Shown in pieces: positions 33,051-45,200 of a stretch of DNA of 64,000 nucleotides. Under the pieces are notes generated by a model that was not told the DNA's origin, ran no database searches, and saw nothing but the letters and a program-made list of their open reading frames with translations. Position 1 is the first letter of the stretch. Every line of letters begins with the position of its first letter. A program made the translations under genes and the position numbers. This DNA comes from Lepidostoma basale (Eukaryota; Arthropoda; Insecta; Trichoptera; Lepidostomatidae), in assembly GCA_022606425.2 (NCBI GenBank), contig JAHDVF020001472.1, positions 1 to 64,000 on the forward strand. The letters run 5' to 3'.

Positions 33051-35539
33051 ATGTTCCAAGAAGACGATTGTTTGACGCATTTACGATTCCCACAAAAACT
33101 GTGGTATTTACTGAGTACGAATTTCGATGCTATCATCTGGGGAACGTTAGGACGAACCATTCTCCTTAATTACAACGTATTGGACTGCTATCTACGTTGT
33201 AACAAATCGATATTTAAAACAACCCATATATCAAGTTTTATTAGACAACTCAATCTGTACGGTTTTAGAAAAGTCACATCACATTTGCAGGACCCCCTTT
33301 GCAATTCTAGCAACCCCGATCTACATGAATATATGCATGACTACTTTCAATTCGGTAAAGTGGAACTCTTGAACAACATTAAAAGAAAAACTTTGAATAT
33401 GAAAAAGTATAATTCTGTAAGTAACCATTATTAAAACATGCCATTTTCTATTGAATAAAGTTTCTTTTAAGATAAATCATTAAACCATTTTTCAATTTTG
33501 TTTCAGAAATACGATCATCACGACTTAAAGATCAACAGAAGTTTTGGAAGTTTGCGTCTGCGGAAGGCTCGAAAGGCTTTGCGCGAAGCCTTGAGGCGAG
33601 CCACTTCGACCAGTGAACCTGAAGGTAGGTCAATTTAAAATTTCCCTTATTCAGTAGTCAAAATAAATTCCCGTTGATTTAATTCATATGTTATTGATAT
33701 CACTTAAAACCATACATTTTCTCTACGTTAATATGTTCCAATATTTCATTCTAGATACATTAAAGATGGAATACAGCTCAGCAGCCGATGGTACCATGTT
33801 CCCTATATACTGGCCTAACTCCTCCAAAGGCTACTTTCCTTTCACCGACCACTCTAACCAAAACTCATCCACCCAAGGTATACCCACATTTCCTTCCTCG
33901 TCACTTTGTTCTTCCCCAAACCGCAGTTCTCTCCCCCCTTACCTTGTTCCTATTCTTTTCCTTTATTACAGTTTCCTCCCCCCAGTACATCACTCCCTCC
34001 AACGAAGGCTGCGATGGATACGGGCAAGAGATAAACCTTTCGTCGTACATTGAAAATTTCAGGTAACTTCAATTCAAAAGTAATGTAAATAATTACAAGT
34101 AAAACATCAATTTTGGTCAAAAATAATAAATATTTAGTATCATTCTGATGCAGAAGATGATAGCGAACTTCTGAAACCAGGCGAAACTACAAGAAAAAGT
34201 GGAATTAAACTAAATTTGTTTAGATTTTTTTGGTTTTCATTATGTTTGTGCATAAAAAATATATATTTAACTAAAATACATGGTGCGTATCATGATGTAT
34301 GCGTACAAAGGCACCTCAAGTGCTATATCAGGATAGAACAGTGTGGTGGTCCATTGGAAATAGTGTGAGGTTTAATGAGTTCACTATTTAAGCATATAAA
34401 TTCACTTCCCGAAGTAGTACTCCTCTTATTGATTGTTTCTTGAACAATGATGTAAAACTCCATATTAAATAATGAATACGAATGAAAATGTCAGTTTTCT
34501 AGAAGTTTTTTTTATATATTTTATGTGAATGACATGTTTCGACCTTCTAAGGCATTATCACATTTGAGCCTTAGAAGGGCGAAATATGTCATTCCCATAA
34601 AATATAATAAAACTTCTAGAAAACTGACGTTTTCATTCATATTAATTAGTACTTCTCTAATTAACCCTTCACATCTGAATTAGGATTAGAGTAAATGTAT
34701 GCTGAAACTAATACTTAAGCTTTTTTTTCTGGTTAATGGCTTCTATTAGATTCTTAGACTATACATTAGATTCTTAATTGATGAATGAAAGTAATGTTAT
34801 ATTTTAAATTAATTGATAATAAATAAATAAAATGCAAATGCTTAATAATGTTTACACACTCGAGTCTACTAGTCGAAAGCGTAAATTAATTTAAAACCAT
34901 TCTTGACAGAGCATCAGAAGACATGAATTCGTCCGCAATTGAAGAAAACTTGTCGGTTATGAATCCGGACATCTGCCCCGAGGACTACGACTTGAGCCTG
35001 GAGGAGCAAGTGCAGCCCCTGGACTACAAGTCTTTCTTGAATAGCAACGTAGTACTGGTGGAGGTCCTAGATCAGAAGCAGCCAGAGCCCACTGCTCCCC
35101 ACGAGTGGAACCAGATTACCAATGACATGCCTTTCCCTGAGAATGAAATATTCTTTGATCAAAGCGATGATCCTATTAAATTGGAGGAAAACCCATTACC
35201 AGATCAAGAATTTGAGGTATATATGCACACAAAATTTCCTCAGTAAATATGTATATTTATGAAAATGTTAATTTCAATATATATTTTTTTAATCAAACTT
35301 ATTTTGTTTTGTGGAATTGTGGTGTTAAAAGAAAACAAGTAATTAATTATTCAAATATTTTTTAGGATCCATGCAATAAAGATAAAGATGAGACCTATAC
35401 TGACTCATTTGGTGAACCGTGGGAATACAAGGAAATTCTAAAGGATATTACCAAGAAAGGATTCCCTCAAGGGTACGGAACAGAGCTAAATGATCTTTAT
35501 ACTGAAATATCAAAAACTATCAACTTGCTGAACTCTTAG
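33051..35539 (+). CDS. Divergent HSF-domain transcription factor (HSFY-like)
   Basis: Six coding exons, 392 aa: 33051-33416, 33507-33624, 33755-33877, 33972-34062, 34910-35216, 35366-35539. All joins are GT-AG and in frame. Residues 11-80 form an HSF-type winged-helix DNA-binding domain: FPQKLW at 13-18, the recognition-helix block SSFIRQLNLYGFRKV at 61-75. The FPQKLW start and GFRKV ending resemble the HSFY/HSF5 group more than canonical HSF1. A basic stretch (LRLRKARKALREALRRA) follows in exon 2. I see no clear leucine-zipper (HR-A/B) segment, which canonical HSFs need for trimerisation. The C-terminal half is acidic (exon 5: EDYDLSLEEQVQPLDY) and could activate transcription. The genuine targets are unknown. 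A heat-shock-element-like palindrome lies about 100 bases upstream. The gene is convergent with PSMA7. Confidence 0.93.
34285..34375 (+). mobile_element. LINE tail remnant
   Basis: A degraded family A end (CQDRTVWWSI-like after a damaged MNVEE segment) lies in intron 4 of the HSF-like gene. Confidence 0.45.
34474..34642. repeat. Head-to-head hammerhead-like palindrome
   Basis: Two units are mirrored about 34565. The minus arm reads GTGATAATGCCTT, AG, AAGGT, then CGAAACATGTCATTC. The plus arm reads GAGCCTTAGAAGGGCGAAAT, then ATGTCATTCCC. Both arms end outward in TTCTAGAAAAC and ACGTTTTCATTC-like sequence. It lies in intron 4 of the HSF-like gene. Confidence 0.8.
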
Positions 35540-35833
35540 AACTAAGATTTTTAGTGTATAAAAAATACATTGTTATTTTTCCATTATTTTTGTTGCCTTC
35601 TGTTTTTTTTTAATACTATAATTACAATATTTATGAAATATATAATTATTTGTAACATCCAAAGATGAATTCAAGAATTATTTGTATCAACTATAAAGGA
35701 TTTAATATATTATTCTTGCATTATTGTGAGAGCGCAGTGTGCTCCTCGATTCTTTATATTTATAATAGCGTAATGTGTTAATGTACCGATTGATGTGTGG
35801 ACAATGTAAACCCTTACTTATTTCTTAATTATA

Positions 35834-35881
35834 TTTATTTTAAAAAGATGCATAACCAAAAGATGAACCGAGTACAATAAA
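35834..35881. terminator. Facing polyadenylation signals of two convergent genes
   Basis: AATAAA at 35876-35881 (+) can serve the HSF-like gene and AATAAA at 35839-35834 (-) PSMA7. If both are used, the two 3' UTRs overlap by several tens of bases. Confidence 0.55.
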
Positions 35882-35900
35882 AAAAGTTTATACGGTTTTA

Positions 35901-36893
35901 TCACTTTTTCTGTTTTTTCTTTTCTGCCTCCTCTTCCTTTTCCTTCTCGATGACCACCACATACTTATCTATGGTGTCAGCGTCCAGCATGTGGATAGGC
36001 TGGCCACGCCGCATCACCGCTATCTCCAGGTTCTTCTGGCCTGACTGCACCACCTCCAGTAGGGCGCGGATAGCCAGCTAAAAAATATACACCATGGTAA
36101 CTCATTATACTCGCATAAACACCAATAAAAATATATTGGATACAGCACGCGAGTTAGTCAGTTCAGGAAGTAAAATTTTCTCCAGATACATACATACAAA
36201 ATCTTAAAAAGAGTTATTAGAAAAGAAACGCGAAAATTACCTTGACAGCACCATGTTCTGCGGCAACTTCTTCTAGCGTGTAATGTTTTTCTAAAAACTC
36301 TCGAACAGTTTTGGCAGATCTGCCAGTGGCATTAGCTTTCCATTCGAAGTAAATACCAGAAGGTTCCGTCTGATACAAATGAGGTTGTCCATCGTAGTCG
36401 AAGCCGCCAATTAAACATGAAATACCAAAAGGACGACGGCCGTTGCTTTGAGTGTACTTATGCTTTAACCCGGCAATATATCTCGTGATGTATTCCAGTG
36501 TAACTGGGTCCTCGACCGTCAACTTGTGAGATTGGCATTCAATTTGAGCTCTGTTGATCAAAATTCTTGCATCGGCTGTCAGACCTGCAAATGCCATTAC
36601 GACATGATCATCCAAAAGACATATTTTCCTGACAGTCCTTTCTTCCTGAAGCTTTGCAACTGATTTTTTCTCAACTCCAAGAACGACTACATCATGACCT
36701 CTAACACCCACCTGCAATAGAATATCGATAAATACACAATTTTATATTGGATTGGTGGACCGGTACATTTTAGGTTAACTTTAAGACTTACCGCGGTCGA
36801 GCCTTTTCCTACAGCTTCTTGTGCATATTCTACCTGTAACAAATGACCATCAGGTGAAAATACTGTAATAGCTCTATCATATCGTGAAGACAT
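35901..36893 (-). CDS. PSMA7: Proteasome subunit alpha type-7 (20S core, alpha4)
   Basis: Three coding exons, 249 aa, the usual size: 36893-36792, 36711-36241, 36077-35901, all in phase 0. Alpha7/alpha4 is one of seven alpha subunits that form the outer gated rings of the 20S proteasome; alpha subunits have no peptidase activity. The alpha-subunit signature [20 protein letters not shown] is at residues 3-22, followed by [17 protein letters not shown], the core block [16 protein letters not shown] and [20 protein letters not shown] Lys/Glu-rich tail ([15 protein letters not shown]) ends the protein, as in other PSMA7. The start MSSRYDR fits the family N-terminus. A CAG just before the ATG could be a splice acceptor for a 5' UTR exon. 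Confidence 0.98.
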
Positions 36894-39201
36894 CCTGGAA
36901 AATTTTTGCGATGACAATTGAAAACGATCAACAGTAACTTTGCTTTGTAATGCGCATAGACAAAAAAACACAATTGCACAGAATATAATAAATGCATTTA
37001 ATTTGTACCATAGATTAGAATTTATTTTATGATTCCATCACTAGGGTGTTCTTGCCAGTATCAAGTATAAAATTTCGCAGAAAAGGTAATTTAATATTGG
37101 TTTTAAAATGTTATTTAAAAATTGATTAAATAAATTATACAATTGTGCTAATTAAAATTAAGCAAATAAACAGCAATATTTCACCAAAAAGATTTCGCAA
37201 TATACCAATTGTTGTTTGAATAATTACCTAAAAGTCCATGTACTTATTATGGAAAATGAACATGTTCTAGAAGTTTTATAATGTTTTTTTAAAAGAAACA
37301 CGTTTCCCCTAACAAAACATAGTTTTGTTAAAAATATTATGAAATTACTAGAAAAAGTGTGTTTTTCTAAATAATACATTTAGTTCTAAATTATTTAATG
37401 TTGGTGAAAATGACTGATTTCTAATGTTTTATTATAGTGACACTCTTCTTGCTACGCAATAAAAACATTAAATCATCTTTCCTGTATTGATGGCTGATTT
37501 ATCATATTTCAGTGCACCGCAAAATTTGTTGATGGTCTTTTGCTCTACACCTGTGAATGTTTTAGTGATGGGAAAGTTTGAATTATAGAAATAAAAGAAA
37601 GTATTTTTTTAAGAAATTTATTTATATACTGTAATCAAGGGAACTTTCCATTTTTATGCTTCGTGTACAATATGCACGTAATGGTGAAGGTATGTATATA
37701 TGTATCCTGGACGTAAAATCAGCAAAATAAATTACACAATATATCTGCATAAGTACAAAAATAAAGTAATCTTTGATTCATTTAACGGGTGATGTTCTAA
37801 CTACACGAATCGAATGAGGGATATTATATTTATGTACAAAAGAAATATGAAATATTATAGACATTTATATATTTATTTACAGTAGCATGCATATAGAAAT
37901 GATATGGAATATGTTCACTGAATAGCATAACGTGACCAATGTTAATGGTAGGGTAGCCCGTGTCAAGAAACCATTTTCTGGGTTAGTGATTTTACATAAT
38001 TCATTCGCAACTCGCAACTCTGCGAACTTCAGATATAACCCAGAGTAAAAATATTGACCGTTTTTAACAGCAAATCATTAATTATTTAAAAAGACATCCA
38101 ATTAGTTACTTAACCGTCTGAAACATGTGACTTAGCATACACATTCAATATTGACAGTTTTAAAGAAACAACTGATTAGATCTGATAACATTTTAATACC
38201 ATTTTATGGTAAAGATCTCAATTTTAATTTTAATTTTCCTTAATCTAGTAAACGATCACATGCAAATGAGTCAATTTTGCAATTTTACCAATTTGCATAA
38301 AGATTAAACAAATGAAGTTGCTATTGTACAATAAATTTGCACATATACCCTTGGATGTCAAATACCCACCCTGCCAGCATTAAATCAAACGTCAACAGCC
38401 CGACGTGACAGACTCCTCAATGGAATCGTTGTTCCTTCACAGTTCATTTCATTTTTTAATTATCTTATAAAACACGGGTTTAAAAAATGCAATTAAAATT
38501 TGTTTTAATTCTTAAGAGTTCATATAAAACGAAGAAACAGAGTACACAAACAATTATGGGTGAGTCAGTTCACACTGGTCAAATGAAGGGATCTATCTGC
38601 TAAGGAACTGCTATAGAGATTGCACAATCACACACAAATGGAAAGACTATCGCCTCTGTTCAGCAAATATCTATATTGAATGGAAAATTTCCATAAAGAT
38701 TTCACTTCATATACAGTCCAACAACTATACAACATTGCTATAAAAGAAATGTACATTAAATTAAAGAACAGGTATTGCCCCACAATAATTTGTACATAGC
38801 ACTCTCTCTCAAATTCACTTTCAATTTCAACAACTCTTATAAAAAAATATTGATATGAGCTCATGAGGCCCTACGCTATGAGACAAGGAAATTCATTAGT
38901 TCAGTCATCTTTAAACTACAAACATATTATACAGGGACAACTCAAACTTTTCTAAGCTCGTCGCTTTCCTTAAAACAAAACAAACATTTACACCATTCTT
39001 CTGCCGAGTACGTCTTTTATGTACAAAACCAAATCGTAAAAAAATATTCCTAACTAAAGTATAAAGTGAATTTTAAGATAATAAATACTCTAATAGTTTA
39101 AAATTGACTAAAATTCGTGTTCCAATTAATATTGAAAAAGGGTTTGTTCATTTTTACATAACACATGCAGCAGTAACAGTTTATCAGTCGCGTGGCAATG
39201 T
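36894..39201. other. Intergenic PSMA7 / SETD2
   Basis: It holds the PSMA7 promoter side and the SETD2 3' UTR. It is AT-rich and I recognise no exon or classified repeat. It is one of the few repeat-poor stretches in the window. Confidence 0.45.
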
Positions 39202-42200
39202 CTAGTCCATTTCGTCAGGCGGCCGCCGGTACACCGGCCCGAACTTGGCCATGTACTTCTTGACGAACTCTTTCGCCTTCTGTTTCACCGAATCATTGCA
39301 TTCTAGCTCGTTCACATCCTTGCAGTGCTTGAGTTCCTTGAGCATGACGAAGTGAGTGAGCTTGCGGGCGAGGTGCTTGAAGTCGGCGTTGTTGGCGATG
39401 CGCCCCAGGGGACAGTCTTCGCGCCGGAAGGGGTTCAGGTGGTGGACCATCACACGGGCCATGCGGCTGCGGAAGATCTCCTTAATGCGCTTTTCCAACT
39501 CTTCCGCATCTAGGTCCACTTCCTTCTTCTTTCGGGAAGATGTCGGCGAAGGGGGCTAGTGGAACAAATAAAGTCATTGGTAACTTCTCGGTACAAAATA
39601 AACCCACTAAACTATTGTTACCGATCTATTATTTATTTTGATTTGTCTGCAGATACAGCAATAATATTGTATACAAATGTGAAATTATGCTTAGAGATAT
39701 GTATGAATGTTAGCCTCATATGGATAGGGTACAGAACACTTGGCTCTTAATCTAGGGAACTTTGATACAAGCCTGGACACGACCCAATTCCGTCTTCATA
39801 AAAATAAGATATTTCTGCTTCCATATTAATTATTTAAATCCTTGGTTTTTATAGTATTTTTTAAAACACATATAATGTATTAATAATTATTGTCATTTTT
39901 TTATGTTTTAATATTACAAAATATTCAAACTCCAACTAAACAGAATTCAAGTTATTTATTGTGATGCAAAACTCTATACTAAATACTGATGTAAACTTCA
40001 GTTTTAGAAAAATAATAGACAAAACGTATATAATAGGACTTCGAGAAAACAAGTGTTATCATCAATATTAAATGATGGATGTGTAGAACAGTCCAATATG
40101 ACAAACCTTGACTTTCTTCTGTTTATCCTTGAACCTCTTCTTGTATTTCTGAAGAATTTCATCATTCTGAGTGGCTAGCAGCGCTTGCTCCTTTCTCCGC
40201 CGCAACTTCTCTTTGTTCTCCTTGTACTTCTTCAATTCTAGTTGGTTTGCCAATCGGTCTTCTTCTCTTCGAGGCTAAAACAAACAATAAAAATCAACTG
40301 ACTGATGAAAAAAAACATGCAATATGCTCACCGCCAACTGGCTGATGAAACAAAATATGCAATATAATCAATGCCAACTTGTCTGTTGAAATAAAGTGGT
40401 TTTTAATTTGTAATCTAGTTAAAAAATACAAAAATTCCCAACAAAGGTGCACATTCGACTTTTTTCAATATAGGGGCATTAATAAATAAGCCTTCAATAT
40501 AATACGTGCTAACTAAATAATCAAAGATATTAATTAAAGGTACAAAGCTGGAAGATACTAAAAATCAATTCATTGTAATATCGTAGGCTCGGTGCTATAA
40601 ATATGTATCTTACTTGTAAAATATGATTTCCCATACGAGTAATGTAATATTTTTATAATTAGAGAAGTCCTTAATAAATCTTTAACTGTTTTATTAGTCC
40701 CAAAGAAATGTCATCTATGAGATTAAGTGTCCCAATTTAATATGAAAATAATTATATCCATTCTATAGCTTGTATACGCTTCAAACATTAAAACCCATCA
40801 AAAAAACTCATCTTGAAACAGTTAAGTTTCACAGAATGCTATTCTCCTATGCAAGAAATAGACAACTTCATTTCTCTTGCTATAGTACTCATGGTAATGG
40901 TTTGATCTTATAACACCAATCACATTTTCTCAGAATAGAGAAATTTGAGTTACATAGTTGTAGTATTGAGCACACAATATATAAGGTATTCCCGGAATTA
41001 ATGTTGTTTTTTCAATAGGCCACTTTGGCTCCATATTTTTGGGTTCGTTGACCAGTAAAGACATGTGTTGTAATTTTTCTTCTTCTTTGTGATCCTTTGC
41101 CTTTCTTTTAAACAAAAAAAATCTCTTCTACCCCATCTACAAACAATGGCAGAAACGTGTCCTTCAGAAACTCATTTAAGATGCTGTGTGTTTTTGTTTC
41201 ATTAAAAAAAAACTGCGACAGAAGCAATGAAATCCTTTTGATATTTACGGTGATATACTGGACAAAAAGAAGTGCCAACGTTGGTTCAAAAAAATTCGAA
41301 AGGACAATCTCCATTTGAATGACGAGCCTCGAAGTGGACGGCACAGTCAAGTGCACGAAGAACCTCTAAAGGCGGAAATTTTAGATCTAGTAAGTAGATG
41401 GCAAAGAGTTGTAAATAACACTGGAACATACTTTGAATAATTTTTTTGTTGAAAAAATCAAGTTTGAGATTTACTATAAAAAACCCAACATTAATTCCGG
41501 GAATACATAATATTATTAAACTCACAGACAATAATAGATACTTAAACTTACACTAATAATCCAGCAGTTGGTGACCAGACCAGGCCTTCTCTTCTTCGGT
41601 TTTTTTGGTGAGACCTGAATCTCTATACCATTCTTGCCAATCACATCCTCCTTCAGAACTAAAAGGGAGGAAAAAAATGTCTTTAGTAAAATCAAACAAT
41701 TTTTTGTAAGTTGTCATAAAAAAAAACAATTTTGGTTACTAAAGGATTACATGTTAGCGATAACTCTTCCATCAAGCAGGATATGAATAATATATTGAAC
41801 CTTCAACCTGATTCACGTGGGCAATTTACAAAACTATAAAAAGTTTATTTAGAATTTATTTGATTTATTTACTAAAACGTCATAAACAAGAGTATTCATA
41901 CTAAAATCCACAAATTTCTCTTTCAAGAATAAAAATGTTTGAATAAATAAAAATGCACTTTGTATTTTCAAAACACTTCATTTCACTTTTCGCAGACATG
42001 CTTCGGTTGTGAGTCTTTTGATTTTTAATACACACAAAATTTAATTATCCGATTAATGAAACTGATAATATATTCACATTCACAAAAAGTTCAGATTACT
42101 TCACGCTTAACAAGCTGACACTAACATGATTCTGTTTGATGGGAAGTTTTGAAACTGTCGATGAATAATTCAAAATTAGGACCCGTCTATAAATCTATAT

Positions 42201-45200
42201 CTGATAAGTCGAAAACCTTATATCAGACGGATGTCACAAATTGTCAGCAGTACAAAGAATTTGCTAGTTCCAATCCAAGGGATTGGTTTGCAGCAAAGTG
42301 TAACATTTTTGCTGGTTCTTGAGAAGCCGCTTGGAGCTTTAATGTGGTAGTTTCCCGTTGCTTTCACATTTTTATACAGCAAGTATTTGAACCCAATTAC
42401 TGTATACAACTTTTTAGCTATTGATTCTCATGACATGTGATAGGTATATATCCCCGTTTTATTGTCACGTGAATTCTACATCAGACCAAAGATAATCACA
42501 GACAATCACACTGCCATCGCTGCGAATCGAACCCGGGACCTTCATTACGAAAATCGTAACTCTTGCCACTCTGTCACGAAGGTCGGTACAAAGAATTAAA
42601 TGTAGTAAGAATAAAGTGAGTTACCCGAGGCTAAAGAGTAAACAGTCTATATGAATTTTGTCAGCAGACAGAGTTGGCTTAGCTATTCCCCAGCAGTTAT
42701 AGGAATTTGTAAATGATTTATTTAAGTTTAATGTATCAAGTTATAAATTTGAATAAATATAATATTACTAACCTTGGAATACACCATCTACCCCCTCCAC
42801 CAGTTTACTCTTGATGGAGAGAAACTCTTCACGTGGGGGATCATCCCCGTTTTCCGCTTCTCCCACACTGCTGGCGTCATCTTCATCAGAACTGTCTTCT
42901 GGAAATACAATAAACGCAACTTATTTATAAATTTTAGATAAAATTAAGGCATAAACACTCTGGAATTCCATAAGTATGATTTTTTTTATAAATTAAAACA
43001 CATTTTGTTTTGAATGTATACAAATACTTGTAGACTGGATTTTACCCATTACGGGTTAATCATTTAAGGATTAATTGTATCTCAATAGAGACGTAGATGT
43101 AAATTATTTGAAAACAGAATAGAAGAGGAAACAGTAAGAAGAGCGGAATGGGGAATGTTGTATTGCATAAAGCGATCGCTTAACCCAACCAATGACAGGT
43201 CATAAGTCCTGTAAATGCCTCGACCACCATATTCTGTTTCCAAATAATTTACATTTTCGTCTCTATTGAGATACAATTAATCTTTAAATTAAAACACCGT
43301 TTGCTTTACACCTTCTTAAATGGATACAAACAAATCAGAGGCTGTATTTTTCCTAAACTAGAGCTGTCTTTTCACTTGTTTTCGTCTGTTCTTGGTCTCT
43401 TTGAGCAAGATGGCTGATCCATTTTCAGAGGAAAAGAAGAAAGCATAAATTATGAAAAAAAAAAAACATCGCACTCGAATGAAATGTAAAATATTGGCTA
43501 CATTGTAATTAATGTGAATGTCTCGAGTTCTTTAATTCTAAATTGTAATATTATGATGAACTGAGACTATCTGAGCTGTAAATGTAGCGAACTGCAGATC
43601 GAGACAATTGCAAATGAAGCCAGTCGCACAAATGGCAGTTTAGTAAAAAGCATAACCATATGATTAAAATAAAACATTCGAAAAATTCTTAGAGCAGAAA
43701 CAAATGTTTTGAAAAAAAAAATTGTTCATCATAATCATCAAATATTTTTTTAAATTGTCTTCCGTTTGTTTTCTTATTATATTATTTGTATTTTTTTTTC
43801 TTAATTGTTATTATTATTTTGTATATTGTGATTATAAACGGAATTTGGAATTGATATTATTCTGTAATGTTTATAATTTTTTTTTGAATAAATTGAATTG
43901 AATGTCCAACGGGTGGGACACAGGAGCCACGTTGAACGCACGGAGCATTTTAAGATGAAATGAAATACGATGTTAAAAACTGGAACAAGTGGATAAATTT
44001 GTATATTTAGGAAGCATACAGTAAAAGTCCGATAATTCGAAATTCAAGGGACCGGATTTCCAAAAAAAATTCGAATTACGAATTACGCAATCACTAAAAA
44101 AAAATTTTTTTTGCGCCAACTGCTGCGGCTTGGAACATCGCGGCCATTTTTTCGTTCTGTCAAAATAATAATTATAATGTCAAGTGTTCATAATAATAAT
44201 AATAAATGTGTTTGGATAGCATAACGACGTTTTTGTGGGTCAAATGGCGGTTTGAAATCAAAATCAACATTTTTATTAGTTAAAAGAATCCTATTAAGAC
44301 TGGCATCTCATACGAATAAAAAAAACTATACAAAAAATTAATACATTGAAACCCGGATTTTACGTTTTCCCGCCATTTGCGTGTAATTATTTCAATCCCA
44401 ATATATTTTAGTACTTTTTTTTTCCGCAATGTACGTCGAAAATATTCAAAATACGCGCGCTTGACACATTATTTCGGTCGTGATTGGTCAGCGAGCGACG
44501 TTGCGATTGGTCAGTAGACAGCGTCTCACATGGTGATCGGCTGACACTTTCAATTTTAGCCGTTTTTCTCCTATCGTCATCATTCGGTTTTCGACTCGAT
44601 TTAATACGCTTTTGACATTCGTGATCGTGTTTACATAGTTTTTACATTTTTTGTTTTGTTTTATTCTTTAAGTTTATTAATTTTCTTCCTTTTTGTATAC
44701 TCATTCTGAAGTAATGTCTCAACAAAAAAAGCTTTGTCTAGCTTTGGAATTTCTCCGAAAACTTTGTGAAAGAAATATTGCTAATTTATAGAAAAGGAAT
44801 GATGGATACCCGAAAGATGCTGAGAATAAAGATATCCTTTTTACATAGTGTTCTCATTTTATCGCTTTGCACTTTTTTACCGCGTGATATTTTCAAGAGA
44901 AATACGTAATATATAGATATCTCGCTTGCACTAATGTATTTAAGCGCTCGAAACGGATTCTTTCTCACGTGATGTCTCGTTTGAATTATTAGATTTGTAG
45001 GTACATTTTGAGCAAAAACTTTACGAATTACGAAATATGCGATATTTCGAATTAACGGTAGAATTTACTATGAAAAGTCAATTTTCGGACCGAGCAAATT
45101 ATGAAAATTTCGAATTACGAAATATCGTTGTTCGAATTAACGGACTTTTACTGTATTTGCAAAGGATAGGTCGAGTGGATAGGGATACTAAGAGAATGGT

